NCBI GenBank assembly: GCA_017629095.1
Contig: JAGBXW010000018.1
Coordinates: 1-50,370, forward strand
Source: Treponema sp.
Lineage (GTDB): Bacteria; Spirochaetota; Spirochaetia; Treponematales; Treponemataceae
DNA: 50,370 bases
Reading direction: 5' to 3'
Positions within the stretch are counted from its first letter, which is position 1. Each line of letters starts with the position of its first letter. Below are positions 8,363 through 16,608 of this stretch, in pieces. The notes under the pieces are model-generated. The model did no database searches, had not been told where the DNA came from, and was given only the letters and a program-made list of their open reading frames with translations. The position numbers and the translations under genes were made by a program.

Positions 8363-9397
8363 ATGAAAAATCAATTTTTTGCGTTGTTTTTTGGAATTAT
8401 TATGCTTGTAGGCTGTTCAAAGAGAGGAGATGAATTAGTAGCTTCTTTAGAAGTCGTTGATTATGCAGGAAGAACAGTGAAATTAGAAAAACCTGCAGAA
8501 CGGATTGTTGTTATGGCAGATAACTCTCTTGTAATCGTAAAACAACTGGAGGCTATAAATTCTGTTATTGCTTTAGATTCCAAGACAAGGGGATATCTTC
8601 CTCTGTCTATTATAAGTGAAACAAATCCAGAACTGCTCTCATTACCTGATGTAGGAAAAACAAAAAATCCTAATTATGAATATATTATTTCCTTAGCTCC
8701 AGATTTGATTCTATTTAAAGGAAATCAAGAATCCTCTGATATGTTGCAGGAAAAAACGGGTGTTCCTGTAGCTTGTATACTTTCTCAAGGAGAATATGAT
8801 TTTGATATATATACAATCATTGGAAAACTTTTAGGAAAAGAGCAGAAAGCCAAAGAGGTTATTTCTGCTTTAATAGGTCAGATGGAATCTATTAAGAAAA
8901 CTCTATTATCATTGCCAGAAGACCAAAAAAAGAGTGCCTACATTGTTGTTCAAAATTCAAAAAATAATTTATTTAAAACGCAGAGAAATTCTCTATCTCT
9001 TGATTTAGCAAGAGTGAATAATGTATGTGCTACAACTAGTAATGTTGATGAATGGGGATTTGCAGAAGTAAACAAGGAAGAGTTTTTGAAACTTAATCCT
9101 GAAATTGTTTTTCTTGATTCACCCAGTGGGATTTCAAGTATAACGAAAGATGAAATCTACAAAAATGATACTTTTCAGTTTGTAGATGCGGTAAAAAATA
9201 ATAATGTTTTTCATACACATACTTTTTCCTTGCCCAAAGATTATGTATATGTTGTTGCAGAAGCATTTTATTATGCCCATACCGCATATCCAGAAATTAT
9301 GACGGAGAGTATATATAGCCAAGCTATAAATAATATTTTTGAAGTTGCATACGGTATTAAGGATTATTATGAAAGTTGGAAAAAGACATTACATTAA
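8363..9397 (+). CDS. ABC importer substrate-binding lipoprotein (iron/siderophore/cobalamin type)
   Basis: The 344-residue protein begins with a lipoprotein signal ending MLVGCSKRG. The mature protein has the two-lobe class III binding-protein pattern: VVDYAGRTVKLEKPAERIVV, then NYEYIISLAPDLILFKG, then EEFLKLNPEIVFLD. These proteins deliver chelated iron, haem or cobalamin to FecCD permeases; the ligand cannot be told from sequence. AAAGGGG lies just before ATG 8363. It starts a three-gene operon whose genes overlap. All three are far more AT-rich than the second FecCD system at 17.9-20.8 kb, which suggests separate origin. Confidence 0.85.
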   Translation: MKNQFFALFFGIIMLVGCSKRGDELVASLEVVDYAGRTVKLEKPAERIVVMADNSLVIVKQLEAINSVIALDSKTRGYLPLSIISETNPELLSLPDVGKTKNPNYEYIISLAPDLILFKGNQESSDMLQEKTGVPVACILSQGEYDFDIYTIIGKLLGKEQKAKEVISALIGQMESIKKTLLSLPEDQKKSAYIVVQNSKNNLFKTQRNSLSLDLARVNNVCATTSNVDEWGFAEVNKEEFLKLNPEIVFLDSPSGISSITKDEIYKNDTFQFVDAVKNNNVFHTHTFSLPKDYVYVVAEAFYYAHTAYPEIMTESIYSQAINNIFEVAYGIKDYYESWKKTLH

Positions 9398-10349
9398 AAT
9401 TCTAGCATTGTTGCTGTTTCTTGTTGTTTTGTCTGTTTTGTCTCTTTTCTTATTTCCTAACCCGCTGGATTTTTCTCTGGAACTAGGAAGATTACAACAT
9501 GTTGTTGTAAAGATTCGTCTTCCAGAGATTCTTATCGCTATTGTGGCTGGTGCTTGTCTTGGGTTATCAGGTTCAATTATGCAAATAATCCTTGATAACC
9601 CATTAGCTTCACCTTTTACATTGGGAATATCCTCTGCTGCTGCATTTGGAGCCTCTTTTGCCATTGTATTAAATATGATGTATGGCATGACTTGGCTTCA
9701 TACAGGGATTGTGGCATTTTGTTTCTCCATGTTGTCTGTTGGTGCATTAGTTTTGATGGTATCTGTTGCTGGTATAAGTCAAAAGAATATTATCTTGATT
9801 GGAATGGCTATAAGTTTTTTCTTTTCTTCTGCAAATACCTTATTAGAATTCTATGCACCACCAGATGTTCTTTATCAAATTACAGTTTGGACTACTGGTT
9901 CTTTAACAACTTCAAATCTATATGATTCATTAAAGTTATTCTTGATTTTTTCATGTTCGCTTATGATATCAATTTTGTTTTCAAATGATATGTCAATTCT
10001 CCTGCAAGGAGAATCTGCTGCAATTATGCATGGTGTGAATGTTTCATTAGAGAGGATCGTTTTTCTAGCAATTTGTTCTTTACTTGCTTCGTATTCTGTG
10101 TCAATTGTAGGGATTATTGGCTTCATTGGATTGGTAGCTCCACATATTTGTAGATTGATTGGCTTGGAAGCCCCAAAAGTACTTCTGTTATCTTCAAGTA
10201 TTATGGGTGCTTTACTTCTTGTTGTAGCAGACATAATTTCAACTACTGTTATGTACCCTCTCGTTTTGCCAATAAGTGCAGTAACATCTTTCTTTGGAAT
10301 TCCCTTTCTCTTGATTTTACTATTTGCAAGAAAGGGTGTTTCAAAATGA
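9369..10349 (+). CDS. FecCD-family ABC permease
   Basis: The 326-residue protein has about nine to ten hydrophobic segments and the FecCD/BtuC signatures: LRLPEI-like KIRLPEILIAIVAG, LGLSGSIMQIILDNPLASPFTLGISS, and the ATPase contact loop SIVGIIGFIGLVAPHICRLI. I chose ATG 9369, with AAGGA six bases upstream, over an ORF start at 9339. It overlaps the binding-protein gene by 29 bases, showing tight coupling. It forms the membrane channel of the importer. Confidence 0.9.
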   Translation: MKVGKRHYIKILALLLFLVVLSVLSLFLFPNPLDFSLELGRLQHVVVKIRLPEILIAIVAGACLGLSGSIMQIILDNPLASPFTLGISSAAAFGASFAIVLNMMYGMTWLHTGIVAFCFSMLSVGALVLMVSVAGISQKNIILIGMAISFFFSSANTLLEFYAPPDVLYQITVWTTGSLTTSNLYDSLKLFLIFSCSLMISILFSNDMSILLQGESAAIMHGVNVSLERIVFLAICSLLASYSVSIVGIIGFIGLVAPHICRLIGLEAPKVLLLSSSIMGALLLVVADIISTTVMYPLVLPISAVTSFFGIPFLLILLFARKGVSK

Positions 10350-11110
10350 GTGTTGTTTGCAGTGCTAGCAATATTTCTTTTTCGTATACTCCTAAACGAA
10401 AAATTCTCCAAAATATTTCTTTTTCTACCAAAGATGGAGAAATTATAGGAATCCTTGGGAAAAATGGTTCTGGTAAATCAACTTTACTTAATATTGTTGC
10501 CGGTCTTTCAAAACATTACGAAGGTGATATTTTCTTAGAAGATAAAAATATCAAAGATGTTTCATTGCAGGAACGAGCACAAAGAATTTCGTACATCCAG
10601 CAAACTAAGTTGCATATTCCAAAGTATTACAGTGTTGAAGATTTTGTCATTGAAGGACGACGACCTTTTTCTCGATTGGGTTTTTATAGAAAGGATGACT
10701 ATAGTCTCTTAGATGAGGTTTTGTCCTTTTGTGATTTGAATGATTTTCGTCAGAAGCTTCTGTGTGAGATGTCTGGAGGAGAAACACAACGGGCTATTTT
10801 GGCACGAGCGATAATCAAGAATGCTGGATTGTATTTGTTTGATGAGCCCTGTTCTGCTATGGATATAAAATATCAAAAGGAATTTTTCCAAATTGCACAA
10901 AAAGTAAAGGAACGTGTACCATGCAGTATCTTGGTCACGATTCATGATATAAATCTTGCTATCAAAAATTGTGACAGAATTTTGCTGTTTCATGATGGAA
11001 GGATATTATACGATGGAGCCGCTAAAGAGATTTCTGCAAGAGATTTGACCAAAGCATTTGAAACAGCTGTCAGTAATGAATGTGACAGCAAACCTCACTT
11101 TTACTATTGA
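10346..11110 (+). CDS. FecE/BtuD-like ABC ATPase
   Basis: The 254-residue ATPase powers the importer encoded just upstream. Walker A is GKNGSGKST, the signature is MSGGETQRAILARAI, Walker B is LYLFDEPCSAMD, and the switch histidine lies in LVTIHDINLAI. Its ATG overlaps the permease stop (ATGA). The stop codon falls in the loop of a bidirectional terminator hairpin. Confidence 0.92.
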   Translation: MSVVCSASNISFSYTPKRKILQNISFSTKDGEIIGILGKNGSGKSTLLNIVAGLSKHYEGDIFLEDKNIKDVSLQERAQRISYIQQTKLHIPKYYSVEDFVIEGRRPFSRLGFYRKDDYSLLDEVLSFCDLNDFRQKLLCEMSGGETQRAILARAIIKNAGLYLFDEPCSAMDIKYQKEFFQIAQKVKERVPCSILVTIHDINLAIKNCDRILLFHDGRILYDGAAKEISARDLTKAFETAVSNECDSKPHFYY

Positions 11111-11133
11111 ATAATATAGTAAAAGTAAGGTTT
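11090..11133. terminator. Bidirectional hairpin terminator
   Basis: AAACCTCACTTTTACTAT (11090-11107) pairs with ATAGTAAAAGTAAGGTTT (11116-11133), with one mismatch and an 8-base loop holding the ATPase stop codon. A-rich and T-rich flanks allow termination for both converging operons. Confidence 0.75.
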
Positions 11134-11144
11134 GTTCATGTGTC

Positions 11145-11579
11145 TTAACCTCCCATTTCTGCGCGATGGATTTCATCGCAGTATTCGCAGCGATATTCAC
11201 AGCGGTCTCTGTCTACCAAGCGGAAAATCTGGTTTAAGTAGGCTTCTGTAGTGGTGATGCAGCGGGGATTCTTACAACGAATCACGTTTTCTACCTTTTC
11301 TGGTAGCACTAGGTCGATTTTCCGTACGATGGATTCATCTTGTACCACGTTTACGGTGATGTTTGGGTCAATGAAGCCTAGCACGGAATAATCGATGTTA
11401 ATAATGTTATCAATTTTGATAATGTCCTTTTTTCCCAAACGCTGGGAGGGCACGTTCATAATCAGGGCGACTCGATAACTAGCCTTATCTAGTCCTAGCC
11501 AGGAAAAGATTCTTGGGCCGCTACCTGCACGAATGTGGTCAATTACCAAGCCGTTTTTAATGGTGTTTACGCTGAGCAT
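11145..11579 (-). CDS. pyrI: Aspartate carbamoyltransferase regulatory chain
   Basis: The 144-residue subunit binds allosteric nucleotides and holds the catalytic trimers together. The N-terminal domain has [16 protein letters not shown], the nucleotide-binding region. The C-terminal zinc site shows CKNPRC and CEYRCEYC, the four-cysteine arrangement of the family. Its ATG overlaps the pyrB stop by one base. Presence of PyrI implies an E. coli-like allosteric holoenzyme. Confidence 0.95.
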   Translation of the reverse strand: MLSVNTIKNGLVIDHIRAGSGPRIFSWLGLDKASYRVALIMNVPSQRLGKKDIIKIDNIINIDYSVLGFIDPNITVNVVQDESIVRKIDLVLPEKVENVIRCKNPRCITTTEAYLNQIFRLVDRDRCEYRCEYCDEIHRAEMGG

Positions 11580-12502
11580 TAGAGTACTCCTGTTAATTTT
11601 GCGATTAAAGCCATGCGGGCAAACATGCCGTATTTTACCTGCTTAAAGTAGGCGGCCCGTGGGTCTGAATCTACCTCTGGGGCAATTTCATTTACTCTGG
11701 GCAGCGGATGCAGAACAATCATGGAATCCTTTGCCATTTTCATTTTTTCCTTGTCCAGAATATAGCTATCTTTTAGGCGGATATAATCCTGCTCGTTAAA
11801 GAATCGTTCAGCCTGCACTCGTGTCATGTAGAGAATATCCCAATCCCCAATAACTTCCTCTAGTCTGAGGGCTTGAACACATTCAATACCTGCGGGGCGG
11901 AATACCTGCTGAGTGATGTACTGAGGAATTTCCAATTCTGGTGGATTGATAAGAACAAATTTGTTATTTTTGTAACGGCTCATAGCCTTGGCAAGGCTGT
12001 GAACGGTACGGCCAAACTTTAAGTCTCCACAAAAACCGATGGTGTGACCTTCAAAACCACCTTTGAGGGAGCGAATGGTGAGCAGGTCTGTAAGGGTTTG
12101 GGTGGGGTGATGATGGCCCCCGTCTCCTGCATTGATAACAGGCACTGTGGAATATTGGGAGCCCACCAAGGCAGAGCCTTCTTTTGGATTACGCATGGCG
12201 ATAATGTCCACGTAGGATGCCACGGTACGGATGGTGTCTGCAAGGGTTTCTCCCTTTGTGGTGGAGCTATTGGCTGAGTCGGAAAAGCCTAAAACAGAAC
12301 CGCCCAGTCGAAGCATGGCAGCCTCGAAGGAGAGTCGAGTTCTGGTGCTTGGCTCAAAAAAAAGTGTCGCAAGAATTTTCCCACGACACACATCAGAAAA
12401 AGTTGCTGGATCAACAATCATTTGGTCTGCTAAGTCACAAATCTCGTCGATTTCCTGGATTGTTAGGTTGGCTGGTTCAATTAGATGTTTCCCTTTGAGC
12501 AT
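11579..12502 (-). CDS. pyrB: Aspartate carbamoyltransferase catalytic chain
   Basis: The 307-residue enzyme joins carbamoyl phosphate and aspartate, the first committed step of pyrimidine synthesis. The carbamoyl-phosphate loop [12 protein letters not shown] and the motif [11 protein letters not shown] are intact, and the length matches E. coli PyrB (311). ATG 12502 was chosen because GGAGG precedes it; the frame could extend to 12529 without a ribosome site. It is translationally coupled to pyrI. Confidence 0.95.
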   Translation of the reverse strand: MLKGKHLIEPANLTIQEIDEICDLADQMIVDPATFSDVCRGKILATLFFEPSTRTRLSFEAAMLRLGGSVLGFSDSANSSTTKGETLADTIRTVASYVDIIAMRNPKEGSALVGSQYSTVPVINAGDGGHHHPTQTLTDLLTIRSLKGGFEGHTIGFCGDLKFGRTVHSLAKAMSRYKNNKFVLINPPELEIPQYITQQVFRPAGIECVQALRLEEVIGDWDILYMTRVQAERFFNEQDYIRLKDSYILDKEKMKMAKDSMIVLHPLPRVNEIAPEVDSDPRAAYFKQVKYGMFARMALIAKLTGVL

Positions 12503-12583
12503 GATGCCTCCATTGCTCCAGTGTACCACAAAAATCCGTGGGAAACAATGGGAGGCATTGCTGGCGATGAGCTAGAAAACAAG

Positions 12584-13960
12584 CTATTTTGAGAAGAGTG
12601 CCTTAATAAGGGATTTTATGTCTTTGACACAGGTAACGCCTTCTTCTTTTTCTGGGGCCAGTACGGTGGAATAACCTAATCCACTGGCTGCCTTTGAGCG
12701 CTGTTTAATGCGATTAACAGGGCGGATTTCTCCTGCTAAGCTCAGCTCTCCCACAATGGCAGCATTTTCTGGCAGAGGAAGGTCGGTGCGGGCGGAATAG
12801 AGGGCTGCTGCCAAGGCTCCATCAATGGCACTTTCTGTAAGGCGTACACCACCTGCAACATTGATGTAAATATCTTGGTCACTGAATCTCAGTCCCGCAC
12901 GTTTTTCCAGTACTGCTGCCACGCGGCTTACTCGTGCTGAGTCGATTTTGTCGGAATAAACCCTGGTGATAGAAGCCTTGGCAGGTACGGTGAGGGCTTG
13001 GATTTCCACTAGGAAGACGCGACTTCCTTCAAAAACAGGAACTGAGGCTACACCTGCAGGAAGCTGGCCACTGCGGCGGGTGATAAAAAGGGTGGAAGGA
13101 TCTTCCACGGGAATGAGTCCTGTTTCTGTCATGGCAAAAATTCCCAGTTCATCCACAGAACCAAAGCGATTTTTTTGAGCACGGAGAAAGCGAACTTGTT
13201 CTTCATTTTTTTCAAAGGAAATCACCGCATCCACCATGTGTTCCAGGGATTTAGGGCCTGCAATAACGCCTTCTTTTGTCACGTGGGCGGTAATAACAAG
13301 GACTGCGTCTCGCTCCTTTACCCAGCCAATAAGTTCATTAGTGCAATATTTCAGCTGGTTCACGGTACCAGGAACAATACCTGCATCTGGGCTATACACC
13401 GTCTGAATGGAATCGATAACCACAAAGGTGGGGTTCATGGAATTAAGGGCATCTTCAATGTCTGCCAAGTGGGTGGTACAAAGCAAATCCAAGTCTGTGC
13501 TGACAGATTTTGTGAGGCCCAGTCGATCTGCTCGAGCTCGAATTTGGGCTGCAGATTCTTCACCCGATACGTAGAGAATGGGGCCTGCTGCTTTGGAGGC
13601 AGCCAGTTGGGCAGCAGTTTGCAAAAGCAAAGTAGATTTTCCAATTCCTGGCTCTCCACCAATGAGGACGGCAGAGCGCTTCATAGCACCACCTCCCAGC
13701 ACTCGGTCAAATTCGGCGATGCCAGTGGAAATGCGACTTCCTTCCAAAGGATTGACGGAAGCTAAGGGAACAGGTTTTGCTCGGACTGTAAGGGAGCCAG
13801 AAACTCCTGCAAAAGAAGGAATGCGAGCGGCTTCGTCGGCTACATGCTCCACAAGGCTATTCCATTCACCACACTCGGGGCAACGTCCAAGCCAACGAGG
13901 TTGCGTGTAACCACAGGAGGTACATTTGTAGATGATAGATCCAGTTTTTTTCTTTGCCAT
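12584..13960 (-). CDS. radA: DNA repair protein RadA (Sms)
   Basis: The 458-residue protein acts in branch migration and processing of recombination intermediates. It has the N-terminal zinc finger CTSCGYTQPRWLGRCPEC, Walker A GGEPGIGKSTLLL, the RadA-specific KNRFG motif (in RAQKNRFGSVDELG), and a C-terminal Lon-like domain (INVAGGVRL, IVGELSLAGEIRPV). No Shine-Dalgarno is visible before ATG 13960. A CATAGT box stands six bases upstream, so the mRNA may be leaderless. Confidence 0.95.
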   Translation of the reverse strand: MAKKKTGSIIYKCTSCGYTQPRWLGRCPECGEWNSLVEHVADEAARIPSFAGVSGSLTVRAKPVPLASVNPLEGSRISTGIAEFDRVLGGGAMKRSAVLIGGEPGIGKSTLLLQTAAQLAASKAAGPILYVSGEESAAQIRARADRLGLTKSVSTDLDLLCTTHLADIEDALNSMNPTFVVIDSIQTVYSPDAGIVPGTVNQLKYCTNELIGWVKERDAVLVITAHVTKEGVIAGPKSLEHMVDAVISFEKNEEQVRFLRAQKNRFGSVDELGIFAMTETGLIPVEDPSTLFITRRSGQLPAGVASVPVFEGSRVFLVEIQALTVPAKASITRVYSDKIDSARVSRVAAVLEKRAGLRFSDQDIYINVAGGVRLTESAIDGALAAALYSARTDLPLPENAAIVGELSLAGEIRPVNRIKQRSKAASGLGYSTVLAPEKEEGVTCVKDIKSLIKALFSK

Positions 13961-13975
13961 GATAATACTATGAAG

Positions 13976-14353
13976 TTAGAAGGCCATTATGTCAATGTCC
14001 GTTGTGGAATCTGGGGTGGAGTTCTCTACTCGCATGAAAATTCCATTGGGAAGACAGGCTGACCACTCTCCATTGCGGTGAATAGGACTTGCGGCCACAC
14101 AGGTTTTGTTTGCACAGGGAGAGTCCAGATACCGAGCCTGTCCTTGCTGGATTTGAATTGTGGAAATTCCCTCCAACCCAGGAATTGGGACGGTGGTGTC
14201 TGTATCTAGTGGATAGATATATTCATTTGCGGGGCTTGATACAATGAGAAGGGGCGTACCATCCTGCTGGGTGGTTGCAGAAAGGATGGAAAGTGTGCAA
14301 AAGGTAATGCCTACGAGAATCAACAGATAGTCCAATGGTTTGAAAAAAGACAA
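13976..14353 (-). CDS. Membrane-anchored NusG domain II protein
   Basis: The 125-residue protein has one N-terminal membrane helix (LDYLLILVGITFCTLSIL) and then an extracytoplasmic domain. The domain includes ARYLDSPCANKTC and GEWSACLPNGIFMRV, the conserved two-part pattern of the NusG_II family, whose function is unknown. Three cysteines are conserved-looking. The start is TTG at 14353 with GGAG five bases upstream. It lies between radA and the Rpn-type gene on the same strand. Confidence 0.8.
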   Translation of the reverse strand: MSFFKPLDYLLILVGITFCTLSILSATTQQDGTPLLIVSSPANEYIYPLDTDTTVPIPGLEGISTIQIQQGQARYLDSPCANKTCVAASPIHRNGEWSACLPNGIFMRVENSTPDSTTDIDIMAF

Positions 14354-14361
14354 AATTGCTC

Positions 14362-15264
14362 CTACAAGCTTGATTGAATTTGCTGGACAGTTTCCAGAGG
14401 GAGATTGGTGCCTTGGGCTACTTGCTCAGGGGATAATCCCATGGAAAGAAGATTTTTTGCTGTTTCCAAGGCTTTTTGGTGGGCTCCACGTTCCAACCCA
14501 CGTTCAACTCCACGTTCAATTCCTTGCTCAATTCCTTGTTGGATACCAACTTGGAGTCCTGCTTCATGGCCTCTCTCGAAACCACTTTCATATGCATCGT
14601 ATTCTATATCAGCCATTTTTAGAGCCAGTGTCATGTAGAGCCTCCTTTCAATGGAATTGTTTTTCAGTGTGGTGATTTTGTTGAAAATTTCTTGTGTTAA
14701 GCTGGATTCAGCAACACCTTCCTGTAAATAATGATAGAATGCTTGTAATTTCTGGTCAAGGGTTGAAAGCTCTGTTGCCTTGGTGTTTAAAAATATTCGG
14801 AGAGAACCATCCTTTAGTTTGAGCCGTTTATCCTCGTTGCAGATATACTGGAAGGTGTAACGAGGAAAATCCCTGTCAAAAGGATCGAATGTACAAATAA
14901 AAATCAGGATGTTTTCTGGTAAATCTCGGTACTTGGTTCCAGTTGAGGTGGTGCTTACGTCTGCCACGCTTTGATAATAACGACTCCGTTTGGGGAGCTC
15001 CTTCTTGTGGCCAGTTTGCATTTCTACGTTGATGATGCGATTTTCATCCCGCAAGAAAACATCCATGATGATTCGCATGGAATCTGGGTCGGTTTTATGT
15101 TCATCTTGTGCTGAAAGGTAGCGTATCTTTCCAATCCGTATTCCAAGAACCAGTTCCACCACCTGACGACAAATATGTTCGTCGTGCATCACCCGGGAAA
15201 AGATAAAGTTATCGGTAAAGGTGAGACTTTCCCACTTTTTCTGCAGTTCTGCTTCTGTTAACAT
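14362..15264 (-). CDS. Rpn/PD-(D/E)XK-family nuclease (transposase-like)
   Basis: The 300-residue protein begins LTFTDNFIFSRVMHDE, the classic opening of the PD-(D/E)XK family transposase/Rpn nuclease group. The core IIMDVFLRDENRIINVEMQTGHK supplies the D...ExQ catalytic residues. Residues about 235-265 are a short-period repeat rich in QG and ERG (IQQGIEQGIERGVERGLERG), which looks expanded by slippage. The C-terminus LLSMGLSPEQVAQGTNLPLETVQQI is the usual helix of these proteins. ATG 15264 has GGAGGAAT upstream. Rpn proteins are DNA nucleases that promote recombination in E. coli. The gene borders a palindromic repeat region. Confidence 0.88.
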   Translation of the reverse strand: MLTEAELQKKWESLTFTDNFIFSRVMHDEHICRQVVELVLGIRIGKIRYLSAQDEHKTDPDSMRIIMDVFLRDENRIINVEMQTGHKKELPKRSRYYQSVADVSTTSTGTKYRDLPENILIFICTFDPFDRDFPRYTFQYICNEDKRLKLKDGSLRIFLNTKATELSTLDQKLQAFYHYLQEGVAESSLTQEIFNKITTLKNNSIERRLYMTLALKMADIEYDAYESGFERGHEAGLQVGIQQGIEQGIERGVERGLERGAHQKALETAKNLLSMGLSPEQVAQGTNLPLETVQQIQSSL

Positions 15265-15512
15265 TATTCCTCCAAATTTTTTTCTTACATATAGATTATA
15301 GGTTTGGAGGTGCAAAAAAAATGTGTTTTTTCCAGAAAAAATCCCATCTTTTTGTGTTTTTTATCCAGCCCCATCTATCCAGTTCACGAAAAGTAGTCCG
15401 TGAACTGGAAGCCCCCGCCTGCAGTCATCAGATAAAGTGGAGGGGATGCCAATGGGTGCCTGCCATCGCTTCGCAGGCGGTTTCTCAGGGGCAAGGCGTG
15501 CAAGCACGCACC

Positions 15513-15645
15513 GAGACTCGCTAAAATCGCTCAATATATCGCGGTTTTCCGGCTTAGAGCCGTCGCTCCCTATCTACCCTCTTCACGAACAGTAGACCGC
15601 AAGCTTGAAACCCCGCCTGCAATAGTCTGGGGAGCAGGGGAACCC
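15513..15645 (+). repeat. Structured repeat, copy 1
   Basis: The unit runs from GAGACTCGCTAAAA to GGGGAACCC. It holds AAAATCGC paired with GCGGTTTT (one U-G pair) and CGGCT-TAG-AGCCG. Directly before it is the hairpin GCGTGC-AA-GCACGC (15496-15509). Confidence 0.85.
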
Positions 15646-15801
15646 ACGAATAGTAGCCAGAGTGGTGGGGAACACTCAAAAAAATTATTTCGGGAAACTG
15701 GGGAACCCTACGAGAAATAATTAGGGTACGGGGAACACTAAGAAAAGCTCCCTAGGTGACTGGGGCGGTTCTCTGCCTATGCACTTTTGCGGGGCAAAAG
15801 T

Positions 15802-15935
15802 GAGACTCGCTAAAACCGCTCAGTATATCGCGGTTTTCCGGCTTAGAGCCGTCGCTCCCTATCTACCCGCCCCACGAACAGTAGACCGCAAGATTGAAGC
15901 CCCCGCCAGCAATAGTCTGGGGAGCAGGGGAACCC
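15802..15935 (+). repeat. Structured repeat, copy 2
   Basis: It is nearly identical to copy 1 over its whole length. It holds AAAACCGC (15812-15819) paired with GCGGTTTT (15830-15837). It is preceded by CACTTTTGC-GGG-GCAAAAGTG (15782-15802), a perfect nine-base stem. Confidence 0.88.
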
Positions 15936-15997
15936 CAAGCAAATTATACTGGGGAGCAGGGAAGATCCCTGCACATGCACTTTTGCGGGGCAAAAGT

Positions 15998-16060
15998 GAG
16001 ACTCGCTAAAACCGCTCAATATATCGCGGTTTTCCGGCTTGCAGCCGTCGCTCTCTACCT
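15998..16060 (+). repeat. Structured repeat, copy 3 (3' truncated)
   Basis: It matches the first half of copies 1 and 2, then diverges. The same nine-base stem precedes it (15978-15998). The small hairpin is CGGCT-TGC-AGCCG: the stem is kept and the loop changed. A further perfect hairpin, CTTCGC-GTCA-GCGAAG (16061-16076), follows. Confidence 0.85.
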
Positions 16061-16208
16061 CTTCGCGTCAGCGAAGCGTAAGGCTGGGTAGGGTTCCCGA
16101 GATTCCCTAGAAAAATTTGTGTTCCCCACCACACGAGATGCTGCTCCTGTTCCCCTGCTCCCCAGGATGTGGCTCGGGATTCAGTCTCCCGGGATGCTGT
16201 TCGAGGAC

Positions 16209-16583
16209 TTACCGTCCTACTTCAATCTCCCCCTGCCAGTCCATAATGCCTCCAGCTTCTACAAGATTGGTGTACCCCAGATTTAGGAGCTTGTCGGCAG
16301 CGTGTTTGCTTCTGCTTCCACTTCGGCAATAGATGTAAATCCGCTGTTTTTTATTTGGTAAAGTGGGAATTTCTTGTTTTCCGATACTCTCATTGGGGAT
16401 ACAGATGGCTCCGGGAATGTGGCCAGTGGAAAATTCTTCTGGCGTGCGAACATCGAGCAAAATATAATCGGACTCTGTTTGGATTCGGTGAGCCAATTCT
16501 TCCATGGAAATTTGAGTGAATTGTCCTTTTGAACAGGAGATAAACAATACTGCAGTTGCTAATAAGTATATAATTTTTTTCAT
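16209..16583 (-). CDS. Rhodanese-domain lipoprotein
   Basis: The 124-residue protein has a lipoprotein signal (core IIYLLATAVLF, lipobox ISCS) and a single rhodanese domain: YILLDVRTPEEF, GHIPGAICIPNE, and the active loop CRSGSRS with the sulfur-carrying cysteine. It would face the periplasm. GGAGG precedes ATG 16583. It is a paralogue of the cytoplasmic rhodanese just upstream, and both follow mobA, so a role in sulfur handling for the molybdoenzyme system is possible but unproven. Confidence 0.88.
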   Translation of the reverse strand: MKKIIYLLATAVLFISCSKGQFTQISMEELAHRIQTESDYILLDVRTPEEFSTGHIPGAICIPNESIGKQEIPTLPNKKQRIYIYCRSGSRSKHAADKLLNLGYTNLVEAGGIMDWQGEIEVGR

Positions 16584-16608
16584 TTTTCCTCCGTATGTGT
16601 TATAAAAA

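Larger units (their letters stand above)
15627..16165. mobile_element. Possible MITE-like element with imperfect terminal inverted repeats
   Basis: Three nested inverted pairs occur in matching order: 15627-15643 with 16149-16165 (17 bases, perfect), 15664-15675 with 16119-16130 (12 perfect), and 15701-15710 with 16089-16098 (10 perfect). Together they make termini of about 80 bases with spaced mismatches. No transposase lies inside, and I could not identify a target duplication. The alternative is a simple pile-up of repeats. Confidence 0.5.
15265..16208. other. Non-coding, palindrome-rich region
   Basis: Nearly all of this 944-base stretch between the Rpn-type gene and the rhodanese gene lacks a credible gene. 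ORFs here derive from the repeats themselves and have no ribosome sites. It contains three copies of a structured repeat, several perfect hairpins, recurring GGGGAAC runs, and an outer pair of imperfect inverted repeats. Confidence 0.75.

Noticed and set aside
15513..16060. CRISPR-like array
   Set aside because: Only three copies of about 130 bases, unequal spacing, internal hairpins, and no cas genes.
15321..16091. ORFs of 65-76 codons (for example those starting MHFCGAK)
   Set aside because: They are translations of the repeated palindromic DNA, share the same peptide only because the repeat is copied, and lack ribosome sites.
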